A stretch of DNA of 64,000 nt from Pyropia yezoensis (taxonomy: Eukaryota > Rhodophyta > Bangiophyceae > Bangiales > Bangiaceae). The notes beneath the pieces are model-generated. The model did no database searches and was not told the DNA's origin. It worked only from the letters and a program-made list of their open reading frames with translations. The stretch is from assembly GCA_009829735.1 (NCBI GenBank), contig CM020618.1:23855346-23919345 (forward strand), in the 5' to 3' direction. This document shows, piece by piece, positions 33,640 to 44,176 of the stretch; position 1 is the stretch's first letter; every line of letters starts with the position of its first letter. A program made the position numbers and the translations under genes.

Positions 33640-34400
33640 GCTCCACCAGTTCGTGTCCGACCGACTAAAAGCAAGCCCACGATGCACGCACGTCCAACCT
33701 GGCCAAGGATCGACAATCAGCTGCGCAAACGAGGACGCAACAGGGCGGTATCAAAGGCCGCAGCGCCAGAGCATGTGCTGCCGCCACTCCGCCGCTCCAG
33801 GATGTGAGCCCCTCGACGGGCGCAAGGCCACAACACGCGCACGTACTGTCTTCCCGAGAACCAACCAGCAGCGGCAACGAAGACAAGGCAACAAGGCTGT
33901 AGCGCACGCGGTGCCGCCAGGGGGGGGCGCCGCCGTCACGCCGCCGCTCCAGGATGAGGCCGACCCGCCACGTGCAAGGCCGCAGCACGCGCACGTCTCG
34001 CCCTCTCGGGAACCAACCAGCAGCTGCGACGACAAAGATGCAACAGGACCGAAGCCCAGGCGGTGGCCCTAGGGGGTGCGCCGCCGTCGCTCCGCCGCTC
34101 CAAGATGAGGCCGCCCCGCCCGGCGTAAGCTCCCAACACGCGCACGTCACACCTCCCCAGGATCAAACAAGCCGCAGCAACAAGATCGATGCACGAGGAC
34201 AGTAGCGCAGGCAGAGGCGCAAGGGCGTGCGACGCCGTCACTCCACCGCTCCCGTGCGCGCCGCCCCGCAGGGTGGACGCCAAGGACACGCGAACGTCCA
34301 ACGTCTTCAAGCACCAGCAGGCCACGTCTACGACAAGGATGGAGCGCGGCGGAAACAGAGCCCGCGGCGCATGGGCGTGCACCACCGACACCCCGCAGCA
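33640..34400. repeat. Degenerate tandem repeat, period about 151 bp
   Basis: The anchor GCCGCTCC(A/C)(A/G)GATG recurs at about 33791, 33943, 34094 and 34245, giving spacings of 152, 151 and 151 bp. Linked sub-motifs repeat in register (ACACGCGCACGTC, AACCAACCAGCAGC, GATGCAACAGG). Weaker units flank it on both sides (about 33,560-34,500). Long open frames across it on both strands follow from GC content and the repeat, and I do not call them genes. Confidence 0.7.
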
Positions 34401-34926
34401 CCGGGACGTAGCCTTTCCGCCGGAGACGAGAACAGCACCCCACGCACCCGCCTCCCCCCCTAGGTACCACGCCAACGAGCTGTGGGATGTGGCGCTGGTA
34501 CAAGCGGCCGAATCGCTCTCGGAGAGCCCGACGAAGGGCAGTGGGGAGGTGGGAAGGCCACCCGTGGGTGGGCCGTGCACGCCATAGATAAGGCAGTGGG
34601 TTGGGAAGGTGGTCACGGAACACGTCGCTCTCACCGGTGACGAGGACGGCACGGCGTAGACGCACCGTACGAGGACGCAGCGGATCCATCGCTCGCTCAC
34701 GGAGCGTACGCGCGCGCCACCGCGCCCGCGCGCGCGCGCAGCGGCGAGCAGGCGCCCGCATATGGCGGTGGCGCGCGGATCGCCGTCGATGGCGGTAGCG
34801 CATTCTCGGCCGTGCATCGCGACCGAGACTGTTTGGCAACGAGGAAGGAAGCCTGATAACAGGCAGGAGAGGTATATAGTCACGCAGGGTGGCTCATTGC
34901 TGTGAAACAGGTCAAACACAGGCACT
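34401..34926. other. Region without a supported gene
   Basis: GC-rich sequence with a run of alternating GC (around 34,710-34,740) and a TATATAG at 34,872-34,878 about 50 bp before the DIRS-like element. Long minus-strand open frames are present but show no recognisable domain. Confidence 0.4.
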
Positions 34927-35268
34927 GGTACACCTGTCGCTGTTTGGCGATTGGGCCGGCATTTGGCCCAGGCCCGGGCCGCCGGTGGTGGAGCCGACAG
35001 GTCTACGCTGGCGCGAGAGCGGGACGCAGCGCGGGTGCCGCCGTTGGCCTGGGGGGAGGGGCGACTACGCCCGGCACGGCAAGCCGTTTCGTCGCCGTGA
35101 GCCGTTTCGGCAGCACGGCGGCCGCGCTGGGCGGTTACGCCCGGCGCCCACGAGCTGGCCGCGCCCTCCCTTTTACCGCCACGGTACGTGCCTCGCCCGC
35201 TATATGTGCGCTCGGCGGCCCGTCCTTGCCCCACGGTCTACGTGGGGCAGCGTCCCTAGTCTCGCACT
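34927..35268 (+). repeat. Left split direct repeat A1
   Basis: 342 bp beginning GGTACACCTGTCGCTG and ending CTAGTCTCGCACT. It is collinear with A2 at an offset of 4661 bp without indels. Confidence 0.85.
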
Positions 35269-35337
35269 GCGGGCGGACTAGGTTTCCCGTCCCTACGGGG
35301 CGTGGTCCAACGTTGGTTGCGCGCATCTTGCGTGAGC

Positions 35338-36492
35338 ATGGCGAGTGATCCTGACGGTACCCCTCTTCCCCCTCCCCCTGTTGACTTGGTGGCGTTGAAG
35401 GCCACTGTGGATTCGTTGGTGGCGGCGCTGGCGTCGCAGCAGGGCCATGCGGCGCAGCTTGCGGCTGGCGGGCCCCCTCCCCCCGCAGGTGACGCCCTGC
35501 GATCCGACCATGAGGGATCGGCCGTCGCAGGGCAGGCTGCGGCAGCCTCGGCCGGTCCCGGCCGTGATGCCGCCTCTCTCCGCTCCCCTGTCCCCCCCGT
35601 TACCCGCGACGACGCCTCTGAGACCAGCGACGACGACGAATCCCTCCTGCGGACAAGGGACCTGGGTGGGGCCGTCCTCACCGGCACCCCGGGCGGGGCG
35701 CCGCGTGCACTTCCTGGAGAGGTCGCCGGGAATCCTGACGGGTTCGACCACCACGAGCTTCCGGGGCCGGTTGACTTACTTAGCAGCTTCTCCGCGCCCC
35801 GGCGCCTCCTTCGTAGCGACGGCTTGCCCTTCCCCTTCAAGCCCAAGGACTCAGAGCACAAGGAGGTCTTCTCCGTCAACGACCCGGACCGTGACGAGGC
35901 CGACGCCGTGTACCAGTCGAGCACCTGGGTACAGGAGACTGCCAACAACTGCCTCACCGTCGACCACTCCCGCAACACCCTCTCCAAGACTGAGCTCGAC
36001 GAGGGCCTGGCGTGACTCACCATCGCCTCCCGGCTCCATTTCCGCATCCTGGCGGCCCGCTATGACTACCTCAGCGCCTCCAAGGAAGAGCCTGGCTTGG
36101 CGGAGCTGTACCGGTGCTCCAATGCCGTCCCGCGCAACCGCGCCCGTGGTCCGGGCTTCCAGCGCTTCCTAGAGAACGTTGCGCGAGACGAGTCCCGCGC
36201 ACATGCCAAGCGGGCCGCCGAGGTGCGCGCCGGGTCAACCGGGCGGCGTCGGCGCCGCAGCGGGGGCAGAGGGACGACCGGCACCACGCAGGGTGGTGGC
36301 GGCGGCGGGGGCGGCGGCGGCGGTGGGGGTGGGGGCGGCGGCGGCGGTGGGGGCAGCTGCGGCGGTGGGGGCAGCGGCGGCGGCTGTGGAACGAAAGGTG
36401 ATGGCGGCGGAAAAGGCGGCCAAGGCGGCTCTAAGGGCGGCGGTGGAGGTGGGCAGCCTGTCGGCAACGCCGGTGGGGGTGGGAGAAAGTGA
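35338..36492 (+). pseudogene. gag-like region of the DIRS/PAT element
   Basis: Begins at ATG 35338 (MASDPDGTPLPPPP). It encodes a Pro/Ala-rich and acidic N-terminal part, then a more ordered stretch (PFPFKPKDSEHKEVFSVND), and ends in a basic and then poly-Gly tail encoded by GGC/GGT/GGG runs at 36296-36410. The position before RT fits the first ORF of DIRS-type elements. Not an intact frame. Confidence 0.55.
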
Positions 36493-36559
36493 TTTTTCGC
36501 CCCGCCGGCCGGGACTTCGCCACCCCAGCCGGTACGACCTCTGGCCTGGAGGGGACGGC

Positions 36560-38050
36560 AGCACCCCGCATCCCCCCATACGTGACTGACAAGAGAGCGC
36601 TGAAGCACTGGCGCTCCTTGGGAGCCACGCGGTTGGTTCTCAAGAATCTCACCAAAGGGGCGCAGACACCCAGGCTGCGGCGACCGCGCTACCATCGGGC
36701 GCGGGTGTTCCCGCTGGCCGACGCCGACAAGGCCTTTGCCGAGGCGGAGATCGAGCGCTGCTTGGCCAAGGGCTACTGGCGGGAGATCTTCGACGAGGAG
36801 ATCGACCGGCAGGTCGTCATCGTGAACGGCTTTGTGGTGACGGCCGCCGGAAAGAAGCGGTTTGTGGACGACTGCCGAGTGCCCAACGACTACATCGACC
36901 CGAGGCGCTTCAAGTAAGAGTCGCTAGCGGAGCTGGCGGCGCAGCTGCGCCCGGGGGACGAGCTGATCACGTGGGACGTGCGCGACGCCTACCACCACCT
37001 GTTACTGAGGGAGAAGCACCGCAAGTGCTTCGCCTTTCAGGTGATGGGCAGGACCTTCTAGTCGCTGACCATGCCGTTTGACCTGCGGGTCGCGCCCTAC
37101 CTGTGGACGAAGGTGTGTCGCCCCGTGGTGCAGCGGCTGAGGGCGTTGGGCTTCAGGGTCATCGTCTACGTCGACGACTTTTGGGGAGCACCGCCGAGCC
37201 GGAAGGGCAAGCCTGCCACCAAGGCGGGTGCCAGGCGAGGCAGCCTGGAGGTGCAACGGCTGTTCTCCCGGCTGGGCCTCCAGCTTCACCCCACCAAGGG
37301 ACGATGGGAGGGGACTATGCAGCTGCCGTTGCTCGGCCACATGGTCGACACCCGCCGTCAGCTGTTCCTGCTGACGCCCGAAAGGACGATGAAGGTGAAG
37401 GCCATGGCGGGCAAGATCTTAACCGAGGCGGCGCATCACCGCCGTTGCACCCGTCACGCTCTGCTGCGCTCCTTTCGCGGCGCGGCGGTGTCAACCCTTC
37501 TTTCCGTCCCCAACGCGCGCTTCAAGCTGCGCAGCCTGTACGACGCATTAGTCGACCACAAGGACGATTCGGGCAGGCGGGTGCGGCTCGGCCGCCAGGC
37601 CACATCAGACCTCGGCTGGTGGGTGCGGCTGGATGAGCACGCGCTGACTTGGCGGGCGCTGTGGGCCACAGAGCATACCGTGACGCTCCACACCGACGCC
37701 AGCAGTTCAGGATGGGGGGCGACGTTCAACGAGCTAGCTCCGGCGAGAGGATTCCACGAGGCGGCACGACAGCACAAGCACATCAACCTGCTGGAGCTGG
37801 GTGCCGTGCGGCTGGGCTTGCTCTAGTTCTTCGACCTGCTGAAGGACCCCCACACGCTGGTGCGGCTCAAGACCGACTTGCAGGTGGTGTTGCACGTTGT
37901 CAACAACGCGAGCAGCAAGTCACGGGCGGTGATGCGCGAGCTCCGCCGCTTGCACGCAGTGTGCGACTCGATGGGCGTCTCGTTGAGCCTGCCAAGCGCG
38001 GTGAACAAGTGGGCGGACTCCCTCTCCCGAGCGCGCGCGACTTCACCGAC
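36560..38050 (+). pseudogene. Reverse transcriptase and RNase H region of the DIRS/PAT element
   Basis: RT motifs include KKRFVDDCRVPNDYI (about 36855) and a YVDDF catalytic box (about 37167). The RNase H part begins VTLHTDASSSGWGATF (about 37680) and ends near NKWADSLSRA (about 38010), a wording typical of DIRS-type RNase H. The region is fossilised. Confidence 0.75.
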
Positions 38051-38500
38051 TGGTCCCTGTCAGACGCTGGCTTTGCCCGGTTAGAGACACGGTGGGGACC
38101 GCACACGCTGGACCTGTTACCCGCGGCGGAGAACGCCAAGTGCGGCCGCTTTTTATCGCTGCTGGCGGCGCCAGGCTCATCCGGGCTGTACGCGATGAAC
38201 CGGTCCTGGCCGGGGGAGAACTGCTGGTGCAACCCGCCGTTCAACCTGCTGGGGCCCGTCGTGCACAAGATTGTGACCACGGGCGCGCGGGCCACGCTAG
38301 TGGCCCACAGGTGGGAGGCGCAGCCGTGGTGGGCGTCGGCTTTGGAGGCGTGCAGCGACTACCTGAGGCTGCCCGCTGCCGAGGGCGTCTTTACCCACGG
38401 AAGCCGGGAGGGGACGACGCGCCAGCGGCGGTGGGACGTGGTGGCCTTCCGGTTCGGCGGCGGCGGTGCAGCCCGGTCCCGCGTTACGAGCGCTGGCGCC
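38050..38500 (+). pseudogene. N6-adenine methyltransferase-like domain of the DIRS/PAT element
   Basis: Between RNase H and the recombinase lies a phage-type adenine methyltransferase-like block. It runs from GPHTLDLLPAAENAKCGRF through WCNPPFNLLGPVVHKI, which holds the (D/N)PP(Y/F) catalytic motif, to ATLVAHRWEAQPWW. This domain marks the DIRS and PAT groups and is absent from Ngaro. Confidence 0.65.
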
Positions 38501-39525
38501 GCCTGACCGGCCGGCTTTACTCCCACCGCTTCGGGCACGGCGAAGGCTCGGCTGAGGCGCAGCGTCTAGTCGACGCTAAGTACCAGCCAACCACCCAAAT
38601 GCGTTACCTTAACGCTTGGGAGGCTTTTTTCGACTTCTGCTGGCGGAACGGCCTGTGTCCGCTGCCAGCAGAGCCCGAGACCGTCGTCCGCTACCTGGGC
38701 GTCTACCTGGCGGGTAAGACGGCGCAGCCGGCTACTGTCGCCAACTACCTCACGGCTATCGGCGCCGTGCACAAGATGGCGGGCCTGCCCTCCCCCACCG
38801 ACGACGACTTGGTGCACGCAGCCAAGCTCGGGTACCGGCGGTTGTACGTGACCGCCGAGGGGGCGCTCCTTGAGCGTCGCGGCCCGCTCCCGTCGGCAGT
38901 TATTCTCGACGTAGCCCAGCTGGGTCTGGGCACGTCGGACCTGTCGCTGGAGCGGGAGTGCGCCGGATTGACGCTGTCATTTCTGATGTGTAACAGGCCT
39001 GGCGCGGCAGCCAACCTGCGGGCGCGCGACGTACGCCTGATGGAGAACGGCCTGGAAGTGGAGGTGCCCACGTACAAGATGGGCATCCTGAAGCAGGGCG
39101 AGCGTATCGCTTTCCGCATCCCGCTGGCGGCAGGAGGCTGGGCGGGGGACCCGGCCTTGCGCCCTGTGCGCCGGGTGTGGGTGCGGCACTTGCGAGCGGG
39201 TCGGCCGGGCGCCGACCACCTGTTTGCCCCCCCCGGTCACTCCGCGCTGCAGCCCTTGCCCTCCCGCGCTGTGACCACCTGGCTGCAGCGCGCGCTCACC
39301 CTCAACGGTCATCGGCCGCCGCTCGGCGTCAAGTGGTCAGGCCACTCCCTCTGCGCGCGCGCGGCGTCGGCTGCCCAAGATATTGGGTTGGCGGTCGGGC
39401 TCATCTACCAGCTGATGGGGCTGGCCAGCGCCAAGACCGCCTTTAAGCACTACATTGACGCGCAGCTGGACAAAGACCCCGCGGCACGGGCGCTTTTCTC
39501 CCGCTACGCGCCGCTGGTTACCTAG
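38500..39525 (+). pseudogene. Tyrosine recombinase region of the DIRS/PAT element
   Basis: A SAM-like N-terminal domain (MRYLNAWEAFFDFCWRNG, TVANYLTAIGAVHKMAG) precedes a catalytic domain. That domain has the FLMCNRPGAAANLRARDV block (first Arg region), the WSGHSL box and a terminal Tyr in FKHYIDAQL. It is the integration enzyme in place of a DDE integrase and ends just before B1/A2. Confidence 0.75.
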
Positions 39526-39587
39526 CGCGCCGGCGGTAGTGGTCGGTCATCTCCCATCTCAAGTGGCATCATCACCCCCCCCAGCTG

Positions 39588-39929
39588 GGTACACCTGTCG
39601 CTGTTTCGCGATCGGGCAGGCATTTGGCCCAGGCCCGGGCCGCCGGTGGTGGAGCCGACAGGTCTACGCTGGCGCGAGAGCGGGACGCAGCGCGGGTGCC
39701 GCCGTTGGCCTGGGGGGAGGGGCGACTACGCCCGGCACGGCAAGCCGTTTCGTCGCCGTGAGCCGTTTCGGCAGCACGGCGGCCGCGCTGGGCGGTTACG
39801 CCCGGCGCCCACGAGCTGGCCGCGCCCTCCCTTTTCCCGCCACGGTACGTGCCTCGCCCGCTATATGTGCGCCCGGCGGCCCGTCCTTGGCCCACGGTCC
39901 GAGTGGGGCAGCGTCCCTAGTCTCGCACT
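39588..39929 (+). repeat. Internal split direct repeat A2
   Basis: A 342-bp partner of A1, directly preceded by B1 (39565-39587). Confidence 0.85.
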
Positions 39930-40099
39930 CCCCTATCCTCCCCGGCCTGTTTGTCGCCGCCGCCGGGTGGGTGTGCGCCCTGGTCTAGCTCGGGGTCCCT
40001 TTGTAGCGGGTGTCTTTGACAGGTGCTGGACACCCGCGTCTGTACTGTGAATCCCTGCGTGATAGGATTATTAGCCATGCATTGTAAAACAACGTTACA

Positions 40100-40122
40100 G
40101 GCATCACCACCCCCCCCAGCTG
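40100..40122 (+). repeat. Right terminal repeat B2
   Basis: 23 bp matching B1 at 39565-39587 with one mismatch; taken as the right end of the DIRS/PAT element. Confidence 0.6.
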
Positions 40123-42414
40123 CCTCAACCATCGTAACAGTAGCACGCCTTGATAACATTCGTACAAAAGGCTGAACCATTCTATTCACAATCGCAATCC
40201 TGGATAAGTTAAATGTGCCCTTGTATTCTTCGTTACAAGTAAGTAACTGACAATAGAGCAGACAGATTGCTTTGAGGCAAAGGAGTGATGATGACATCCT
40301 GACAGGTCTGGTCCTTCCACATCCACTTGAACCAACAAGTCCCAGTGTCCTCACCCTGTCGGATTCGAGGGGGCGCGGGAGGACGCGGTGCCGAGCTGCA
40401 TGTGGGAGAGAAGACAAGGCCACAAGCTACCTATCACAGGTGCTTGAGCACATACAAGTAGGGACGGAGCAGCACAAGGATTTCAGGCGGCCAGGCAGGA
40501 GCTAGTGCGCACGAGCGGATGTGCAAGCGCCGGCGCGCCCCCGCCGGCACGCGGGGCGGGGCGGGTAGCCAGCGGGGCGCGGGTGGCGAGCCGGGCACGA
40601 ATGGCGGGAGCACGGGGCGCGGGTGGCTAGCGGGGCGTGGATGGCGGGCGCGCGGGCGCCCGCGGGGCGCGGGGCGCGCGGCGCAGTGGGACTAATACCG
40701 TGTACCTTACAATCCGTGCAAAGCGGCGTTTACGGCCTCTGTGGGGGGGTCGGTATCTGTAAGCAGGCCCTCACGACCCCGTGAGGGCCGTTTTGCAGAG
40801 AACGTAAGGTACACGGTTTTAGACCCACTGCGCGGGGCGCCCGGGCGCATTTTGGGACGCATTTGGCGCCTATTTTGAGGCTCATTTTGGCGCCCATTCT
40901 TCGTGCCCATTTTGGGGCGGGGGCAGGAATGCTGCCCAGACGGGAAAGATTTTCAGAAGGAAGAGTGTGAAACGTGGCACGACCTGCGCTGGAGAGGAGT
41001 GTTTCCTTGTGCGCGGGAGGAAGGGCACGTCCAGAGGGGCCTGTTTACGGTCATCTGGCTTCTATCGCCTGTGCTTCACTCTGCTGCACGTGTGCTTCAC
41101 TCTGCTGCACGGGGGCACAGACAAGAAAAAAAGCGCTTACAAAGGAGGAGCTCATTATGCATCTGATGATGTTTGGCACGGGTGTTTCTCTGAAGTCAGC
41201 CTGGCCTCAGGTGCCCGTTTGTGTCTCTTGTGCGGCCTTCCGCGTTCTGTCTGGGCGTTGCCGAGGGTTTTTCAACCGATGAGATGTGTGTGTTATCGCC
41301 TAGGCGACCGCTCTTATCTAATCGGGCGTGAGGGGAGGCGGCGTTGCTGACGTACTGCACACGTCCGGCAGGGCGACGGCGGGCACGGCGGGTGGGCAGC
41401 CAGTGGACGAGCTGCCAGGCGGGCGGGCTCGCGGGTGGGCGGGACCTTGAGAGGAGAAAAGCTCTGTGGTGGGGATCAGCCTGAAGAGGCCCTCGAGCGC
41501 GTACGGATCTGCCACGAAGGTGAGAAGTCTCCACATTCACACCCCAAACGTGCATTCGTCGCCCGCCGCAGCGCTCCCCGCGGAACGCATCGGGGGCTGT
41601 CTACGGCAGTTGCCCGTCGACATAGCGCTGCAGGTTGTCCACCACCTCACGCGACGCGATGGGCGGGGCGGTGATGGAGGTAGCGGCGGGGGTGCTGCAG
41701 CCGCCGCCGCCGCCACCGACGCCGCCGTTACCGCAGCAGCACGCAAGCACTTCCCGCCCCGGGGGCTGGGGTGGCCACCGCCGCCCGCCCCCGCGGTCGT
41801 CCTCACCGCCGTAGAGGCAGCGGTGGTGACGCGGCGCGCTCCGTCACCGTCCCCACCTCTCTTCCCTCGCTCACCGCCACAAGTGCCAACGCCGTTGCCC
41901 GTCAACGGCCACCCCGCCACACCCCCACCACAGAGCCCGCGCCACAAGCGTCCTCCTCCCTACGCCACAGCACCCGTCAACACCGTCCTACCCCACTCTC
42001 CTTCCTCAGCCAGTAGCGCCGCCACCGCCACCACTATGTACCGCCGCCGCCGCTGCCACCGCTGCCGCCGCCGCCGTCGCCGCCGTGTCGCCGCTGCGCC
42101 CCCCAGCCAATCGCACGACTTGTATGGAATCCATGTCTGTGCCGCACAGCCTCTGCCGCTGTAGGCGGAGCACCGCAAGGCGGCACAGGATGAATCTCCA
42201 CCCTCGGCGGGGCGTGGAGAGGAGCGTGGAGTCATTCAAGCTTTGCATAAAAGTCATTGCTCGCATCACAGGCACACCGTCATCCACTGCACCCCGCCGC
42301 TCCCCTCACCCTGTCACCTCGCGCCTCCGCTTCCCAACCCACTCACCTGTCCATCAACCTGAGAAGGGTCCCGCGCCAACCAGGAAGGGCATGTTTCAAC
42401 CTCCACAGCGCCCC
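40123..42414. other. Region without a supported gene (short repeats and one MITE)
   Basis: It holds a G/C-rich imperfect tandem array (about 40,540-40,680, units around GCGGGGCGCGGGTGGC), the MITE at 40682-40832, and a perfect 21-bp tandem pair (41070-41090, 41091-41111). At 41,690-42,080 there are CCG/GCC trinucleotide-rich stretches. Open frames across the last part lack start codons. Confidence 0.4.
40682..40832. mobile_element. Small MITE with terminal inverted repeats
   Basis: A 151-bp element. The left end, beginning CGCAGTGGGACTAATACCG, and the right end are about 29-bp inverted repeats with three mismatches (both contain CCGTGTACCTTAC). Inside is a perfect 10-bp hairpin (GGCCCTCACG-ACCC-CGTGAGGGCC). 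There is no coding capacity. A related fragment lies at about 43406-43437. The CAGTG-type ends suggest a hAT-like or other DNA transposon parent; a target duplication is not clear in the GC-rich flanks. Confidence 0.65.
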
Positions 42415-42846
42415 TCACCGCTTGTACATCTCCTTTGGCATGTAGGTCGCATCCACCGCCCGGTCCACATACTCAAACCACTTGTGTGTCACCCACCCAT
42501 TGTGTACGTACTGGACCTTCCTGCAGAGAAAGAGGCCAATACCAGCCTGAGCTGCAAAGAGGGGCGCGTACTCTTCCACCACGGCTGCCACCGCCTTGAG
42601 GTTGATGGTGCCGACCAAGCGCACCTTGGGCGCCGCCTCCACCGCGGCTGCAAACTCCACGTACAGTCCGACAATGCGCTTGGCATCCATTAGGGCTTGG
42701 ACCTCGGGGGGGGTGTCGGCGGCCACGTTGCGCTGCGTCCACCCTTCCAGCTTCTCCGCCACGACACCAGGCGCCAGGTGCTTGGAGCCCCACCCCGTGT
42801 TGATTTTGAGGGTGGTGGCAAACGGGTCGTCATCGGTGGTGGCCAT
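42415..42846 (-). CDS. Unrecognised 143-aa protein
   Basis: A complete single-exon frame from ATG 42846 (CACCATGGCC context) to a stop at 42415. The residue mix looks like a folded soluble protein, unlike the repeat-derived frames around it: MATTDDDPFATTLKINTGWG, Ala/Val-rich helices in the middle (EFAAAVEAAPKVRLVG), and an aromatic C-terminus (VHNGWVTHKWFEYVDR). No signal peptide, membrane segment or catalytic motif is visible, and I do not recognise the family. The 5' flank is a pyrimidine-rich tract on the coding strand, including a run of 20 C. It could be the last exon of a longer gene. Confidence 0.6.
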   Translation of the reverse strand: MATTDDDPFATTLKINTGWGSKHLAPGVVAEKLEGWTQRNVAADTPPEVQALMDAKRIVGLYVEFAAAVEAAPKVRLVGTINLKAVAAVVEEYAPLFAAQAGIGLFLCRKVQYVHNGWVTHKWFEYVDRAVDATYMPKEMYKR

Positions 42847-44176
42847 GGTGGGGCCACACGCGCGTAAGGGGGGGGGGGAAAAGAAGAAGGGGGGGGGGGG
42901 GGGGGGGGAGTTGGGCAGTACGAGATGGAGGCAAGAGAGCGGTGGGGGCAGGGAGGAGTAGTTTCCAAAGCAAGACCGTTACGAAACAGCGGGGCAGGGC
43001 GGGGGGAAGGGGAGGTGGGTGGGGGAAGAGAAGGGAAGCAGAGCAGAAAGAGGGACTACAGTACAGGAGGAAGAAGACGGCGGGCGGGCGGGCGAGGTCG
43101 GGTGGGAGCACACGGCGGAATCGTCACGCGCGCCAGACCGGGCGGCCGAGCACCGGGGTGGCGCGGGACGCGGGGACGCTGGACCGGCCCGGGTGCGCGC
43201 GTGCCTGGTCGCTCACGCCAGCGACGGATCACCGGCCGAGCCGGTGGCCAAGGGGGTTGGTTGGCGCTAGGCCGGCCGCCGGGCCTGCTGTGCAGGCACC
43301 ACGCCCGCCTGGTCACTCTTCTGTCAGGCTGGGGAGGGGTCGAGGTGTTGCACCAAAACGTTGGCACGGGGGGCCCTCCACCACACGTGCTCACGACGAG
43401 CACCCTTCCTCACGGGGTCGTGAGGGCCTCTTTACAGTAGAGGACGCTCCCACAGGCGGTGGGGCGCGCCGCCTTGACACGGCGGTGTGGCTGAGCAGAG
43501 CTGCGCAGGTGCAGGCCATGACCCGGTTGTACGATAGTGCTAGTGCCAGACGCGTGCGCCTGCGAAAAGCAGGTGGTGCCAGACGCAGGCGCCTGCGCAA
43601 AGCAGGTGGTGGCGCCGGCCGGGCAGCTCCGCGCTCCGGCTGCAGGGCGGCTGCGCGCCCGCACCAGCTGCTTGCAGCCAGGCCCAGCACCACCACCTGC
43701 GGCTGGTGATGCGTAGTGGATTCCACCGAGCCTTGTGAGACGCCTTTGCGCACATCCCGAACCAGGGGTGGCGCGCCCGCCGCCAGCGGCACCGCCGACA
43801 GCTTCCTTTCCGGTCAGTGGCCCGAGGAGCGCCCCGCCGCGCACGGACAATGACCAGCGGGGACTACAGGCGTGTACAGTACATACACGCCATCGGGGCA
43901 GTTTTATCCTCGTCCCCTTCTCGTCGACGCGGGCAACGACGGTGTGCAGCCAGCCACCCCCTCTCGTCCCCCTCCCCGCCTGCTCTCCCCCCCCACCCTA
44001 CTATATACCACCCCCCATGGCAGGTCCCGGAAGGAGGACTCGGTAACGCCCAGGGCCGCATTGCCGACGCGGTGTGTGGCAAAGGCACAACCCAATATAC
44101 AACGACAAGCAGGCAAGCAAGCGCCCTCCTCCCCCCGCCCCCAAAAAGGAGAGTGTGCGTCCCGCCCACCAGGGCC
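42847..44176. other. Region without a supported gene (poly-G, MITE fragment, 33-bp tandem)
   Basis: A run of 20 G at 42889-42908. At about 43406-43437 there is a fragment matching the internal hairpin of the MITE at 40682 (CCTCACGGGGTCGTGAGGGCC). A 33-bp tandem pair (43543-43575, 43576-43608) begins GTGCCAGACGC. Frames on both strands are open because of GC content only. Confidence 0.4.

Larger units (their letters stand above)
34927..40122 (+). mobile_element. DIRS/PAT-type tyrosine-recombinase retroelement with split direct repeats
   Basis: A1 (34927-35268) and A2 (39588-39929) are 342-bp direct repeats differing at about ten positions. A 23-bp repeat ending CACCCCCCCCAGCTG lies directly before A2 (B1, 39565-39587) and again at 40100-40122 (B2, one mismatch). 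This A1-genes-B1A2-B2 order is the split-direct-repeat plan of PAT/Ngaro-type elements, where B1A2 equals the joined ends of the circular intermediate. Coding content in order: gag-like, RT, RNase H, adenine-methyltransferase-like, tyrosine recombinase. Methyltransferase plus split repeats points to the PAT group. The element is broken in several places. The A1/A2 differences suggest an older copy. No target duplication is seen, as expected for recombinase integration. Confidence 0.8.

Noticed and set aside
33936-35234. 432-aa minus-strand frame across the 151-bp repeats and A1 repeat
   Set aside because: It crosses two unrelated repeats, has no domain, and its internal periodicity reflects the DNA repeat.
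41466-42164. Frame with an F-box-like LPVDIALQVVHHL
   Set aside because: It has no ATG upstream of the motif, the similarity is short, and the rest is triplet-repeat translation.
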